DNA of 64,000 nt, taken from assembly GCF_021491355.1 (NCBI RefSeq), contig NZ_JAKENF010000002.1, forward strand, positions 558,001-622,000, read 5' to 3'. Positions 1 to 8,639 of the stretch are shown piece after piece. Source of the stretch: Alitabrizicola rongguiensis (GTDB lineage Bacteria; Pseudomonadota; Alphaproteobacteria; Rhodobacterales; Rhodobacteraceae). Positions within the stretch are counted from its first letter, which is position 1. Every line of letters begins with the position of its first letter. The notes below the pieces were generated by a model, which was given only the letters and a program-made list of their open reading frames with translations, ran no database searches and had not been told where the DNA came from. The position numbers and the translations under genes were made by a program.

Positions 1-916
1 TCGCCGCAAAATCCTTCTGGATCTCGAGGAAATCACCTTCGTCAGCGACCTTCAGGATCAGTTCCTTCATGTCGTAGGGCTGGTTTGGGTTGTCGGGCAC
101 CAGCGTGTCGAGGCTCATCTCGACGCGCGCCGGATCATCAAAGAACGGGCGGACGGGGGCCTTGTCGCGGTTGTTAAGCGGCAGGAAATCGAACAGGCGG
201 CGAGTTTCAGCCAGCGCCTCAACGTCGTTCTCATAGGCGCCGTCGGCGACCGAGGACTTGCGTGTATGGGTCGAGGCGCCGCCAAGTTCCTCGGCTGTGA
301 CCACCTCGTTCGTCACGGTCTTCACCACGTCGGGTCCGGTGACGAACATGTAGCTGCTGTCCTTCACCATGAAGATGAAGTCGGTCATCGCAGGGGAATA
401 GACCGCGCCCCCAGCGCAAGGCCCCATGATGAGGCTGATCTGAGGCACAACGCCCGAGGCGAGGATATTGCGCTGGAACACCTCGCCATAGGCCGCCAGC
501 GAGCCGACCCCCTCCTGGATCCGCGCTCCGCCCGAGTCATTGATGCCGATCACTGGCGCGCCGTTCTGCACGGCCATGTCCATGATCTTGCAGATCTTTG
601 CGGCATGGGTTTCGGAAACCGACCCGCCGAGCACCGTGAAGTCTTGCGAGAAGACATAAACCATGCGCCCGTTGATCGTGCCCCAGCCAGTCACGACACC
701 ATCGCCGGGGATCCGTGTCTCCTCCATCCCGAAATCGGTGCAGCGATGGGCAACGAACATGTCGAATTCCTCGAACGAACCTTCGTCGAGGAGAAGCTCG
801 ACACGCTCGCGCGCGGTCAGCTTGCCCTTCGAATGCTGGGCCGCAACCCGGCGCTCTCCTCCACCCGCACGAGCGATGGTGCGACGGTCTTCGAGTTGCT
901 GCAGGATGTCCTTCAT
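1..916 (-). CDS. pccB: propionyl-CoA carboxylase beta chain (partial)
   Basis: The reverse strand encodes the first ~305 residues of the carboxyltransferase (beta) subunit of propionyl-CoA carboxylase; the C-terminal part lies beyond the left edge. It transfers the carboxyl group from biotin to propionyl-CoA, giving methylmalonyl-CoA. The family's oxyanion-hole signatures are visible as [13 protein letters not shown] and [11 protein letters not shown]. The ATG at 916 follows a strong GGGGGAGG ribosome site. TTTGCAAA-type elements lie about 70-110 bases upstream, and a PccR-like regulator gene sits 2.5 kb away, so propionyl-CoA-responsive control is likely. The identity is clear from the family signatures; the exact substrate (propionyl- rather than another acyl-CoA) is inferred from the regulator. 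Confidence 0.93.
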   Translation of the reverse strand, partial: MKDILQQLEDRRTIARAGGGERRVAAQHSKGKLTARERVELLLDEGSFEEFDMFVAHRCTDFGMEETRIPGDGVVTGWGTINGRMVYVFSQDFTVLGGSVSETHAAKICKIMDMAVQNGAPVIGINDSGGARIQEGVGSLAAYGEVFQRNILASGVVPQISLIMGPCAGGAVYSPAMTDFIFMVKDSSYMFVTGPDVVKTVTNEVVTAEELGGASTHTRKSSVADGAYENDVEALAETRRLFDFLPLNNRDKAPVRPFFDDPARVEMSLDTLVPDNPNQPYDMKELILKVADEGDFLEIQKDFAA

Positions 917-987
917 GGCGGTCCTCCCCCGGATTTGCGCCGCACCATAGCGACGTGTTCGGGCGGAGAGAACAATATTCCCGTAAA

Positions 988-1028
988 TTTGCAAACTATT
1001 GGCAGATGTCCAGATGCAAATTGCAAAT
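988..1028. promoter_or_regulatory. probable PccR operator region upstream of pccB
   Basis: A perfect TTTGCAAA octamer lies at 988-995. At 1013-1028 GATGCAAA is followed directly by TTGCAAAT, so ATTTGCAA at 987-994 and TTGCAAAT at 1021-1028 form an inverted pair. PccR of Rhodobacter sphaeroides is known to recognise TTTGCAAA-type motifs at the pccB promoter. A related element precedes the pccR-like gene in this window. Binding is inferred. Confidence 0.6.
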
Positions 1029-1097
1029 CAGGTCTGACTGGCCAATGTCCGCCTGCTGGCGTAAGCCGAGGCCCATTCCAGATATCCGAGACTCATC

Positions 1098-1451
1098 ATG
1101 CCCTCCATTCCCGTTCCAGTCCTGACCATCGGCCTGCTGATCTGTTCGAACCTGTTCATGACATTCGCCTGGTATGGGCATCTGAAGTTCACCGACCAGC
1201 CGCTTCTCAAGGTCATCTTCATCAGTTGGGGGATCGCGTTCTTCGAATACCTTCTGATGGTTCCGGCAAACCGCTTTGGCTACGGCTATTTCAACGCCGC
1301 CCAATTAAAGACCATTCAGGAGGTCATCACACTGACGATCTTTGCCGGGTTCTCGGTCCTCTACCTGAAGGAGCCGCTCAGCTGGAATCACCTGCTGGGC
1401 TTCGCCTTCATCGCGCTCGGCGCGTTCTTCATCTTCCACCGCTGGAGCTGA
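1098..1451 (+). CDS. DMT-like DUF486 family membrane protein
   Basis: A 117-residue protein with four hydrophobic segments (about residues 4-24, 36-54, 72-90 and 96-114) and conserved central stretches such as FTDQPLLK and ANRFGYGYFNAAQLK. It matches the DUF486 family, small relatives of the drug/metabolite transporter superfamily located in the inner membrane; no substrate is established. It reads away from pccB across the TTTGCAAA-bearing region, so it could share that control, but this is only positional. Confidence 0.8.
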   Translation: MPSIPVPVLTIGLLICSNLFMTFAWYGHLKFTDQPLLKVIFISWGIAFFEYLLMVPANRFGYGYFNAAQLKTIQEVITLTIFAGFSVLYLKEPLSWNHLLGFAFIALGAFFIFHRWS

Positions 1452-1507
1452 ACCATTTGAGTCGCGCGCCGTTCGCCCTATCCTGACAGGAAGCGGGGGA
1501 GTGAAAG

Positions 1508-2134
1508 ATGGCGCGTTACAGACTTTATGGCTGGAGACAGACCGGTTCGATGGCGATCGAGGCCGCATTGGCCGAGGCCGGGGTTGACCACGACTTTATT
1601 CCCGTCAGCCGCGCGACCGACGAGACTCGCGGCGAGACCTTCACCCGGATCAACCCGCGCCAGCAGTTGCCCGCCCTGGTCCTGCCCGACGGCACGGTCG
1701 TGACCGAGGGTCCGGCGATCCTTGCGCATATCGGCGATGCCTTTCCAGGAACAGGCCTGGTCCCGCCGGGAGGAAGCAGCGCCCGCGCGACGCTCGACCG
1801 CTGGACGGCCTTCTTTCACGCCAATGTCTATGAAGCGATGCTGCGCGAACTCCGGCCCGCAACCTATACCGACGATCCCGCAGGCGCGACCGCCGTTGCC
1901 TCGGCTGCGACCGCCTATGTGAAGCGGCACTTCGAGATCTTCGAGGGGCAACTCGGCCCCGGCCCTTACCTCTTTGGCGAGCGACTGAGCAGCTTCGACA
2001 TCTATCTCTGGATGCTGTGCCACTGGGTCGACAGAGACTGGCTTGCCGCCACCTGCCCCGGCATCACCCGCCTGTGCGATGCGGCTTCGGCCCGTCCGGC
2101 CCTCGCTGAGGTGCTGCGCCGGCATTTCGGCTAG
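1508..2134 (+). CDS. glutathione S-transferase family protein
   Basis: A 208-residue protein with a thioredoxin-like N-terminal half (residues 1-80, including the cis-Pro and acidic motif region 'LPALVLPDGTVVTEGPAIL') and an all-helical C-terminal half. Length and layout fit cytosolic GSTs, which conjugate or reduce electrophiles with glutathione. The ATG follows GGGGGAGTGAAAG. The substrate cannot be told from sequence. It stands alone between two membrane-protein genes in the same direction. Confidence 0.85.
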   Translation: MARYRLYGWRQTGSMAIEAALAEAGVDHDFIPVSRATDETRGETFTRINPRQQLPALVLPDGTVVTEGPAILAHIGDAFPGTGLVPPGGSSARATLDRWTAFFHANVYEAMLRELRPATYTDDPAGATAVASAATAYVKRHFEIFEGQLGPGPYLFGERLSSFDIYLWMLCHWVDRDWLAATCPGITRLCDAASARPALAEVLRRHFG

Positions 2135-2179
2135 TTCTCGTCGATGGACATTCTGCCCGCGCGGGTCTAGCTCGGGATC

Positions 2180-3406
2180 ATGACCCCCGACAGCCGTTTC
2201 CTCGACAGGCGCAGCCCGCCGCATATCATGACGCTCGTCCTGCTGGCCGGGCTGCCGGCTCTTTCGCTCAACATCTTCCTGCCCTCGCTGCCGGCAATGG
2301 CCAGCCATTTCGGCGTCAGCTACAGCACGATGCAATTGTCGCTGTCTCTGTATCTCGTGGCGACCGCTGTTCTGCAGATTCTGGTCGGACCGATTTCGGA
2401 CATGATGGGGCGGCGGCCGGTGATGCTGGCCACGACCGCGATCTTCATCCTGGCGACCTTTGGGGCGTTGGTGGCGCCAAACTATGGCGTCTTCCTTGTC
2501 TGTCGGCTTCTGCAGGCCACAATGACGGCCGGGCTTGTTCTGTCCCGAGCCGTTGTGCGGGATATCGTCTCGCAGGATCAGGCCGCATCCATGATCGGCT
2601 ATGTCACGATGGGCATGTCGATCGTGCCGATGGTGGGCCCGGTGATCGGTGGTGCGTTGGAAGAGGCCTGGTCCTGGCATGGCAGCTTCGTGCTGCTTCT
2701 GCTTGGCGGGCTTGGGCTTTTCGCCCTGATCTGGGCCGATATGGGTGAGACGGCGCAGCGCGCAGGATCGGGTTTCGCCGAACAGGTCCGGCAGTATCCG
2801 GAATTGCTGAAAGCAAGACGGTTCTGGGGTTACTGCCTTTCGGCCGCCAGCGCAGCCGGGGCGTTTTATGCCTATCTGGGCGGGGCGCCCTATGTCGGCT
2901 CGGAGGTCTTCGGGATGGACCCGGCGACGCTCGGCCTCTGGTTCGGCGCACCGGCAGTGGGCTACATGGCAGGCAACTACCTCTCCGGGCGCTTTGCCAT
3001 GCGGCTGGGCGTCAATCGCATGGTGCTGATCGGGACGCTTTTCACCACGGCCGGGCTCCTGGCGCTGACGCTGCTGACCCTGGCGGGCTTCACGGCACCG
3101 GCGGTGTTCTTCGGATCGATTGTGACGGTGGGCCTCGGCAACGGCGTCGTGCTGCCAAGCGCCAATGCCGGGATGCTTTCGGTGCGCCCACGTCTGGCCG
3201 GGTCGGCCTCCGGCCTGGGCGGGGCCTTCATGATCGGTGGCGGCGCCGCCCTTTCGGTCTTGGCGGGTGCGGTTCTGGGCCCCGGATCCGGGGCGCTGCC
3301 GCTGGTCCTCCTGATGCTGGCAAGCTCGGTGATGTCGGTCGTATTCATTCTCTGGGTACTGGCGCGAGAGCGGTCGCTGCGGCGAAGCGGCGGCTTGCCG
3401 GGATAG
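2180..3406 (+). CDS. Bcr/CflA-type MFS multidrug efflux transporter
   Basis: A 408-residue inner-membrane protein with about 12 hydrophobic helices. The loop 2-3 signature reads GPISDMMGRRPVML and the drug/H+ antiporter motif C is represented by GMSIVPMVGPVIGGALEE, which together point to the DHA1 Bcr/CflA exporters. The first ATG has a poor ribosome site; an ATG at 2228 would remove 16 residues before the first helix and is an alternative. The stop codon lies one base before the TTTGCAAA element of the downstream regulator gene. Confidence 0.85.
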   Translation: MTPDSRFLDRRSPPHIMTLVLLAGLPALSLNIFLPSLPAMASHFGVSYSTMQLSLSLYLVATAVLQILVGPISDMMGRRPVMLATTAIFILATFGALVAPNYGVFLVCRLLQATMTAGLVLSRAVVRDIVSQDQAASMIGYVTMGMSIVPMVGPVIGGALEEAWSWHGSFVLLLLGGLGLFALIWADMGETAQRAGSGFAEQVRQYPELLKARRFWGYCLSAASAAGAFYAYLGGAPYVGSEVFGMDPATLGLWFGAPAVGYMAGNYLSGRFAMRLGVNRMVLIGTLFTTAGLLALTLLTLAGFTAPAVFFGSIVTVGLGNGVVLPSANAGMLSVRPRLAGSASGLGGAFMIGGGAALSVLAGAVLGPGSGALPLVLLMLASSVMSVVFILWVLARERSLRRSGGLPG

Positions 3407-3407
3407 G

Positions 3408-3436
3408 TTTGCAAAGGCTAGGCTCGCTTTAGCAAA
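3408..3436. promoter_or_regulatory. probable autoregulatory operator of the PccR-like gene
   Basis: TTTGCAAA at 3408-3415 is followed 12 bases later by TTTAGCAAA at 3428-3436. The second element overlaps the AAGGAG ribosome site (3435-3440) of the gene starting at 3447. This is the same octamer as upstream of pccB, so the regulator probably binds both places; occupancy here would be expected to repress its own expression. Inference from motif identity and position. Confidence 0.5.
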
Positions 3437-3446
3437 GGAGCCGCCG

Positions 3447-4844
3447 ATGGCCGTCCAGAAACTCTACGCCGGAACGACGCTGCGCGAATTGCGCAGCCGC
3501 CTTGGCCTGACGCAAAAGGCCTTCGCGGCCAAGCTCGACGTGTCGCTGCCCTATCTGAACCAGATGGAGAACAACCACCGCCCGGTTTCGGCTGCCGTGG
3601 TGCTGGCGCTGGCACAGGAGTTCGGCTTCGATGTCACGACCCTGACCACCGGCGACAGCGAGCGGCTGGTCAGCGACATGCGTGAGGCGCTGGCGGACCC
3701 TGTCTTTGCCTCGGCAACCCCGCCTTTGGCCGACCTGCGGCTGGCTGCGTCGAATGCCCCCGCGCTGGCCCGCGCCTTTCTAGAACTCCACCGCGCCTAT
3801 CGCCAATCGCATGAACGGCTCGCCTCGCTGGACGAGGCGCTTGGCCGCGAGGGCGCGACGCTGCGGCCCTCGCCCTGGGAGGAGGTGCGGGATTTCTTCC
3901 ACTACTGCGACAACTACATCGACGCCGTCGACCGCGCCGCCGAGCATTTCGCAGCGCCAGGGGGGCAGATGCGCGACCCGCTACTTGCCGCCACTGACGC
4001 TTTGGCTGCGCGTAGTATCACGCTGCGCCATGACGACGACAGCGACCTGCGCCGCTACGATCCCGCCGCCCGCGTCCTGACGATTTCGCGGCGCGTGGCC
4101 GGGGCGACCCAGACCTTCCAGTTGCTGCACCAGGTCGCGCTGCTGACGCAGGACGATCTGATCGAGGCGACGCTCGACCTTGCCCGGTTCCACACGCCCG
4201 AGGCCCGCGACATAGCCAAGATCGGGCTAGCGAACTATTTCGCCGGGGCGGCCCAGATGCCCTATCGCGCTTTTCTTCAGGCGGCCCGTGAAACGCGGCA
4301 TGATCTTGAGCAACTGGCCGATCGCTTCGGCGCCTCGATCGAACAGGTGGCGCACCGCCTGTCCACGCTGCAGCGGCCGGGCGCCAAGGGGATTCCGTTC
4401 TTCTTCGTCCGCGTCGATCAGGCCGGCACCATCACCAAGCGCCATTCGGCGACACGGCTGCAATTTGCCCGGTTCGGAGGCGCCTGCCCGCTTTGGAACG
4501 TGCATCAGGCCTTTGAAACACCGGGCCGTTTCCTGCGCCAACTCGCCGAGACGCCGGACGGCGTGCGCTACCTCTGTCTGGCGCGCGACGTCTCGAAATC
4601 GGGAGGGTCGTTTCATGCGCCGGTCCGCCGCTATGCGATCGGACTCGGCTGCGAGGTGCAGCATGCGGGGGAACTTGTCTATGCGGATGATCTCGACCTG
4701 ACCGGGCGCTTCGAGCCGATCGGCATTTCCTGCCGGATCTGCGAGCGCGCGACCTGTCATCAGCGGTCGGTCCCGCCTCTGGAGCGGCGGCTGAAGGTAA
4801 CGCCAGACCGGCGCGGCATACTGCCCTACGAAATCGCGGGCTGA
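3447..4844 (+). CDS. pccR: short-chain fatty acyl-CoA regulator family protein (PccR-like)
   Basis: A 465-residue cytoplasmic transcription factor. Residues 10-65 form an XRE-type helix-turn-helix (TLRELRSRLGLTQKAFAAKL...). The rest fits the ScfR family (DUF2083-type C-terminal region), ending in a cysteine cluster CRICERATC near residue 430. In R. sphaeroides the family member PccR activates pccB in response to propionyl-CoA; RamB and MccR are sister regulators for acetate and methylcrotonate. The short distance to pccB and the shared TTTGCAAA motif argue for PccR. The start is set by AAGGAG six bases before the ATG. Family certain; specific orthology likely. Confidence 0.85.
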   Translation: MAVQKLYAGTTLRELRSRLGLTQKAFAAKLDVSLPYLNQMENNHRPVSAAVVLALAQEFGFDVTTLTTGDSERLVSDMREALADPVFASATPPLADLRLAASNAPALARAFLELHRAYRQSHERLASLDEALGREGATLRPSPWEEVRDFFHYCDNYIDAVDRAAEHFAAPGGQMRDPLLAATDALAARSITLRHDDDSDLRRYDPAARVLTISRRVAGATQTFQLLHQVALLTQDDLIEATLDLARFHTPEARDIAKIGLANYFAGAAQMPYRAFLQAARETRHDLEQLADRFGASIEQVAHRLSTLQRPGAKGIPFFFVRVDQAGTITKRHSATRLQFARFGGACPLWNVHQAFETPGRFLRQLAETPDGVRYLCLARDVSKSGGSFHAPVRRYAIGLGCEVQHAGELVYADDLDLTGRFEPIGISCRICERATCHQRSVPPLERRLKVTPDRRGILPYEIAG

Positions 4845-4869
4845 CCGCGGGGGCGATACGCCCCCGCGG
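4845..4869. terminator. perfect GC hairpin between convergent genes
   Basis: An 11-bp perfect stem (CCGCGGGGGCG / CGCCCCCGCGG) with a three-base ATA loop begins directly after the pccR stop and ends eight bases before the end of the convergent small gene. It has no T tract, so it would act as a factor-assisted or bidirectional terminator or as a 3' end stabiliser. Confidence 0.6.
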
Positions 4870-4877
4870 CGGAATTC

Positions 4878-5120
4878 TCAGGCCGCAGCCTTCAGCGCGT
4901 GCCAGATCTGATCCTTGAGACGCATGCGGCGCTGACGCAGTTCATGCTCGCCGGCCTCGTCGATCACCTCGACGCGGGTTTCGGCACGGTGCACGGCGCG
5001 GTTCACCTCATGATACTCTTCGACCAGTTTGGCGAAATGCGCATCCTTCTGTTTCAGCGCGCTGATCTTCGCAGCTTCAGCCGGGAATTCCTCGGCCAGA
5101 TCATGTGGTGTGTTGGACAT
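4878..5120 (-). CDS. YdcH-like DUF465 family protein
   Basis: An 80-residue, highly charged, helical protein (NTPHDLAEEFPAEAAKISAL... RRMRLKDQIWHAL) matching the DUF465/YdcH family of small coiled-coil proteins of unknown function, common in alphaproteobacteria. The frame opens 22 codons further upstream, but the ATG at 5120 is chosen because it follows AAGGGAGACGCAG and matches the usual family length. Confidence 0.8.
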   Translation of the reverse strand: MSNTPHDLAEEFPAEAAKISALKQKDAHFAKLVEEYHEVNRAVHRAETRVEVIDEAGEHELRQRRMRLKDQIWHALKAAA

Positions 5121-5207
5121 CTGCGTCTCCCTTTCGATACGTTGCCGATTCACATTATCGGCACGACCGGCACTGCGATTTGACACCGATCAAGTCTGCG
5201 CCGGCGT

Positions 5208-5873
5208 TTATCGGGCGGCCGGGCGCCAACCCGCTGCGCGTGCCTCGGCTGCCGTACAAAACCACCGCTCACCCTTCGACGGGCTGATGACCGTCGTGGC
5301 ATAGTGTTCCTGCCCCGGGCTATGGAAGATGCGCTCTCCCCGGGCAGAGATGTTGCCTTTGAGTTGGCAGCCCCCCGCCCCTGCTGTTGGGGCCGAACCT
5401 GCACCTTCCGGATGACGGTAGGCCTCCGGAGTCACCATCCGCGCCGCCCAGAGGCCGCGTTTCTCGGAGCGGGCGATGTTTTCCTCCGGCACGAACGCAT
5501 TGGAATAGCGGCGGTAGGCATAGGCCGCGCCGTCGCGCACCAAGGCCGCGTTCAGGATCTGCCCCTCGACACGACAGACTGCGAGGAGGCGCCCGAACCT
5601 GTCATGCGCGTCCCCTTCGCAGGTGACAGATCGCCCGCGCAGCAGTTGCGCCAGTTGCTGGCCCGACCATTTGCCGCAGTCCCAGTTCTTTCCGTCGCGA
5701 TCGCAGGTCTGGTCATGCTCGGGCGCGTCGATGCCGAAGAGGCGGATCTTCTCGCCCCGCAGGATCAGCGTATCTCCATCCACAGCCTCGCCGCGACCGA
5801 CAAGAACCGCCGAGTGCGCCGGGGCGGCCAGCAGCGTAAGGAAGACAAGAAGGGCGGCACGAAGCGGCGACAT
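5208..5873 (-). CDS. secreted thermonuclease-family (SNase-like) nuclease
   Basis: A 221-residue protein with an N-terminal signal peptide (hydrophobic residues 5-20, cleavage near AHSA) followed by a staphylococcal-nuclease fold: VDGDTL, RLFGIDAPE, and the ARSEKRGLW segment typical of the family. The C-terminal ~60 residues (GCQLKGNIS...ERWFCTAAEARAAGWR) form a small Cys-containing module seen after SNase domains, with WFCTAAEA near the end. It probably degrades nucleic acids in the periplasm or outside the cell. A CtrA-type box lies 44 bases upstream of the start. Confidence 0.88.
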   Translation of the reverse strand: MSPLRAALLVFLTLLAAPAHSAVLVGRGEAVDGDTLILRGEKIRLFGIDAPEHDQTCDRDGKNWDCGKWSGQQLAQLLRGRSVTCEGDAHDRFGRLLAVCRVEGQILNAALVRDGAAYAYRRYSNAFVPEENIARSEKRGLWAARMVTPEAYRHPEGAGSAPTAGAGGCQLKGNISARGERIFHSPGQEHYATTVISPSKGERWFCTAAEARAAGWRPAAR

Positions 5874-5916
5874 GCCTACCAGATCGGCACAGGCGGCATG
5901 CGGATCAACCCATTCG

Positions 5917-5932
5917 TTAACAAATGGTTAAC
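5917..5932. promoter_or_regulatory. CtrA-type binding box upstream of the nuclease
   Basis: TTAA-CAAATGG-TTAAC matches the full CtrA consensus TTAA-N7-TTAAC exactly. Because it is built from two GTTAAC units (GTTAAC-N5-GTTAAC), the consensus also reads on the other strand. It lies in the 107-base gap before the SNase gene. CtrA is the alphaproteobacterial master regulator of cell cycle, motility and, in Rhodobacterales, gene transfer agents. Confidence 0.6.
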
Positions 5933-5980
5933 GAGAGTTGTCTTTGGGTGCCACCTGCTGTCGCGCAGGAGTCGTCCGGC

Positions 5981-7639
5981 TCAGCGTTGCGCAGTTGCCC
6001 AGCGCGGGTTGATCCAGGGTTCGAGGTTCGCCGGCGCCAGCGGTTGGCGGCCAAGGATATGATCCGCGGCCTTCTCTCCGGTCATGATCGACGGCGCGTT
6101 GAGGTTGCCGTTCGTCACCCGCGGGAAGATCGAGCTGTCGGCAAGCCGCAGTCCTTCGACCCCGATCACCCGGCATTCCGGATCGACCACCGCCATCGGG
6201 TCATCGCGACGCCCCATCCGCGCCGTCCCGCAGGGATGATAAGCGCTTTCGGCGTGTTCGCGGATGAAGGCGTCCAACTCGTCGTCGGATTGCACTGCCG
6301 CCCCAGGCTGGATCTCGTACTTGACGAACGGTTCCATCGCCAGCTGCGAGAAGACCTCGCGGGTCAGGCGTATGCAGGTGCGGAACTCGTCCCAGTCATC
6401 GGGATGGGACATATAGTTGAAGCGAATGACAGGCGCCGCCTCGGGGTCTGCCGAGCGGAGCGAGACCGAGCCGCGCGACTTCGACCGCATCGGGCCGACA
6501 TGCACCTGGAAGCCGTGCCCGCCCGCCGCCGCCTTGCCGTCATAGCGCACGGCGATCGGCAGGAAGTGGTACTGGATGTCGGGATAGTCGATCCCGGCCT
6601 TCGAGCGAATGAAGGCGCAGGCCTCGAACTGGTTCGAGGCGCCAAGCCCGGTGCCGGTGAACAGCCATTGCGCGCCCACCAGCGCCTTGCCCCAGAGGTT
6701 CCAGTATTTGTAGAGCGTGATCGGCTTCTTCGAGGCGAATTGCAGGTAAAGCTCCAGATGGTCCTGCAGGTTCTGGCCAACGCCGGGGCGGTCAGCCACC
6801 ACCGGGATACCATGTTCCGCCAGATGCGCGGCCGGGCCGATGCCGGAGAGGAGCAAGAGCTTCGGCGAGTTGATCGACGAAGCCGCCAGCACCACTTCAC
6901 GACGGGCCGGGATGACCTGCACCTGCCCGCCTTGCAAGATTTCCACGCCGACGGCGCGGCCATTCTCGATCACCACCCGGCGGGCCAGACCGCGGATCAC
7001 CTGCACCCGGCCGGTCTTGATCGCCGGCCGCAGATAGGCATTGGCCGCCGACCAGCGCCGACCGCGCCAGATCGTGGCCTCCATGGCGCCGAAGCCTTCC
7101 TGCTGGCGGCCGTTATAGTCGGCCGTCACCGGATAACCGGCCTGCTTCCCGGATTCGATGAAAGCGTTGAACAGCGGGTTACGGCGCGGACCGCGGGTAA
7201 TGTGCAGCGGGCCGTCATGCCCGCGATATTCCTGCTCGCCGCCCGGCTCTTGCCCGTGCCAATGCTCCATCCGCCGGAAATAGGGCAGCACGTCGGCATA
7301 GGACCAGCCATGCGCGCCCTGCTCGGCCCAATGGTCGAAATCCTTGGCATGACCGCGGACATAGACCATGCCGTTGATGCTGGACGACCCGCCGATCACC
7401 TTGCCGCGCGGGGTGGCAAGGACGCGGTTCCCCAGATGCGGCTCGGGTTCGGTATGCAGGCCCCAGTCGTATATGCCCATGTTCATCGGATAGCTGAGCG
7501 CCCCCGGCATCTGGATGAAGGGCCCGGCATCGGTGCCGCCGTATTCGATCACCGTCACCTGCCAGCCGGCCTCGGCCAGCCGGTAGGCCATTGCGCAACC
7601 GGCCGATCCGGCCCCCACGATCACCACGTCTGCCGTCAT
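5981..7639 (-). CDS. betA: choline dehydrogenase
   Basis: A 552-residue GMC-family flavoprotein that oxidises choline to betaine aldehyde at the inner membrane. Visible are the N-terminal ADP-binding motif [16 protein letters not shown], the GMC signature [15 protein letters not shown], and the C-terminal [10 protein letters not shown] with the catalytic histidine. E. coli BetA is 556 residues. The open frame extends 37 codons upstream, but the ATG at 7639 is one base after the stop of the preceding gene and gives the family N-terminus. Last gene of the betI-betC-betB-dehydratase-betA operon. Confidence 0.95.
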   Translation of the reverse strand: MTADVVIVGAGSAGCAMAYRLAEAGWQVTVIEYGGTDAGPFIQMPGALSYPMNMGIYDWGLHTEPEPHLGNRVLATPRGKVIGGSSSINGMVYVRGHAKDFDHWAEQGAHGWSYADVLPYFRRMEHWHGQEPGGEQEYRGHDGPLHITRGPRRNPLFNAFIESGKQAGYPVTADYNGRQQEGFGAMEATIWRGRRWSAANAYLRPAIKTGRVQVIRGLARRVVIENGRAVGVEILQGGQVQVIPARREVVLAASSINSPKLLLLSGIGPAAHLAEHGIPVVADRPGVGQNLQDHLELYLQFASKKPITLYKYWNLWGKALVGAQWLFTGTGLGASNQFEACAFIRSKAGIDYPDIQYHFLPIAVRYDGKAAAGGHGFQVHVGPMRSKSRGSVSLRSADPEAAPVIRFNYMSHPDDWDEFRTCIRLTREVFSQLAMEPFVKYEIQPGAAVQSDDELDAFIREHAESAYHPCGTARMGRRDDPMAVVDPECRVIGVEGLRLADSSIFPRVTNGNLNAPSIMTGEKAADHILGRQPLAPANLEPWINPRWATAQR

Positions 7640-7640
7640 G

Positions 7641-8639
7641 TCAGTCCCCTGTGAGGGCCACGAAGCGGTCCAGCGCCACGTTCCCCCCCGTCGCAAAGAT
7701 GAGGATGCTACGCCCGGTCGCGGGCAGTTGCCCGGCCAGCGCGGCGGCAAGCGCCACCGCTCCCGAAGGCTCCAGCACCAGTTTCAGTTTCTCGAAGGCG
7801 AAACGCATCGCCGCCCGGATCGCCGCGTCCTCGACCGCCAGCCCCTGCACACCTGCCGCGCGGGCGGCCGCGAGCGGTGCGGTACCTGGGGCGGTCGCCT
7901 GCAAGGCGTCGGCCACGGTGGAGGTGTTGCCCAGAACCCGCCGCATCTCGCCCGCCACAAGCGACTGGCCGAGGCCGTTGTAGCCCACAGGCTCAACCGC
8001 GAAGATGTCCATGCCGGCGTCCCGCGCCCTAAGCGCCAGGGCCACGCCACCCATCAGCCCGCCACCGCCCACCGGGCATGCTGAGAGGCTGACGGTGGCA
8101 TCACGGGCATCGAGCTGTTCCAAGGCCTCGAGCGCCGCGCCCGCCTGTCCGGCGACGATCAGCGGGTCGTCGAACGGATGCAGCAGCACCAGCCCCTCGG
8201 TCGCGGCGATCTCGCGCGCCTTGGCCGAGGCAACCTCTTCGCGCGGGCGGTCGCCATGCTGGGTCAGGACGACCCGCGCGCCGTAGCCTTCCGTCGCCTC
8301 GCGCTTCAGCGCGGGCGCGTCGAAGGGCATCACGATCGTGACGGGTACGCCGAGAGCGCGTCCCGCCGCAGCCAGGCCCTGCGCAAAATTGCCTGAGGAG
8401 AAGGCGACGACCCCGCGCTTGCGCTCCTCGGGCGAGAGATTGTGCAGCCGCCAGGTCGCGCCACGGATCTTGAAGGATCCCGTCGCTTGCAGGTTCTCCG
8501 CCTTCACGAAGGCCCGCTCGGCCCCACAGGCCCGGGCCAGCGCTTCGCTCTCGATCAGAGGCGTGCGCTGCGTGGCCTTGCGGGTGACCGCATAAGCCGC
8601 CGCCAGGTCATGCGGAGAGGGAAGGTCAGTAGGGCGCAT
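7641..8639 (-). CDS. PLP-dependent threonine/serine dehydratase-like enzyme inside the bet operon
   Basis: A 332-residue fold-type II PLP enzyme. Lys57 in GSFKIRG is the expected Schiff-base lysine, SSGNFAQG is the substrate loop, and GGGGLMGG is the phosphate-binding glycine loop. It has no ACT-like regulatory domain, as in catabolic L-threonine/L-serine dehydratases and serine racemases. The start at 8639 overlaps the betB stop by 14 bases, and its own stop is one base before betA, so it is made with the choline enzymes. A role in deaminating serine arising from betaine/glycine catabolism is an inference; an ATG at 8660 is an alternative start. Confidence 0.82.
   Translation of the reverse strand: MRPTDLPSPHDLAAAYAVTRKATQRTPLIESEALARACGAERAFVKAENLQATGSFKIRGATWRLHNLSPEERKRGVVAFSSGNFAQGLAAAGRALGVPVTIVMPFDAPALKREATEGYGARVVLTQHGDRPREEVASAKAREIAATEGLVLLHPFDDPLIVAGQAGAALEALEQLDARDATVSLSACPVGGGGLMGGVALALRARDAGMDIFAVEPVGYNGLGQSLVAGEMRRVLGNTSTVADALQATAPGTAPLAAARAAGVQGLAVEDAAIRAAMRFAFEKLKLVLEPSGAVALAAALAGQLPATGRSILIFATGGNVALDRFVALTGD

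Noticed and set aside
1478-2680. 400-residue minus-strand frame
   Set aside because: Lies opposite the GST and MFS genes, which have recognisable domains; no domain in the antisense product.
5924-7654. 576-residue plus-strand open frame across betA
   Set aside because: Exact antisense of the clear choline dehydrogenase gene; Arg/His/Pro-rich composition typical of a shadow frame in high-GC DNA.
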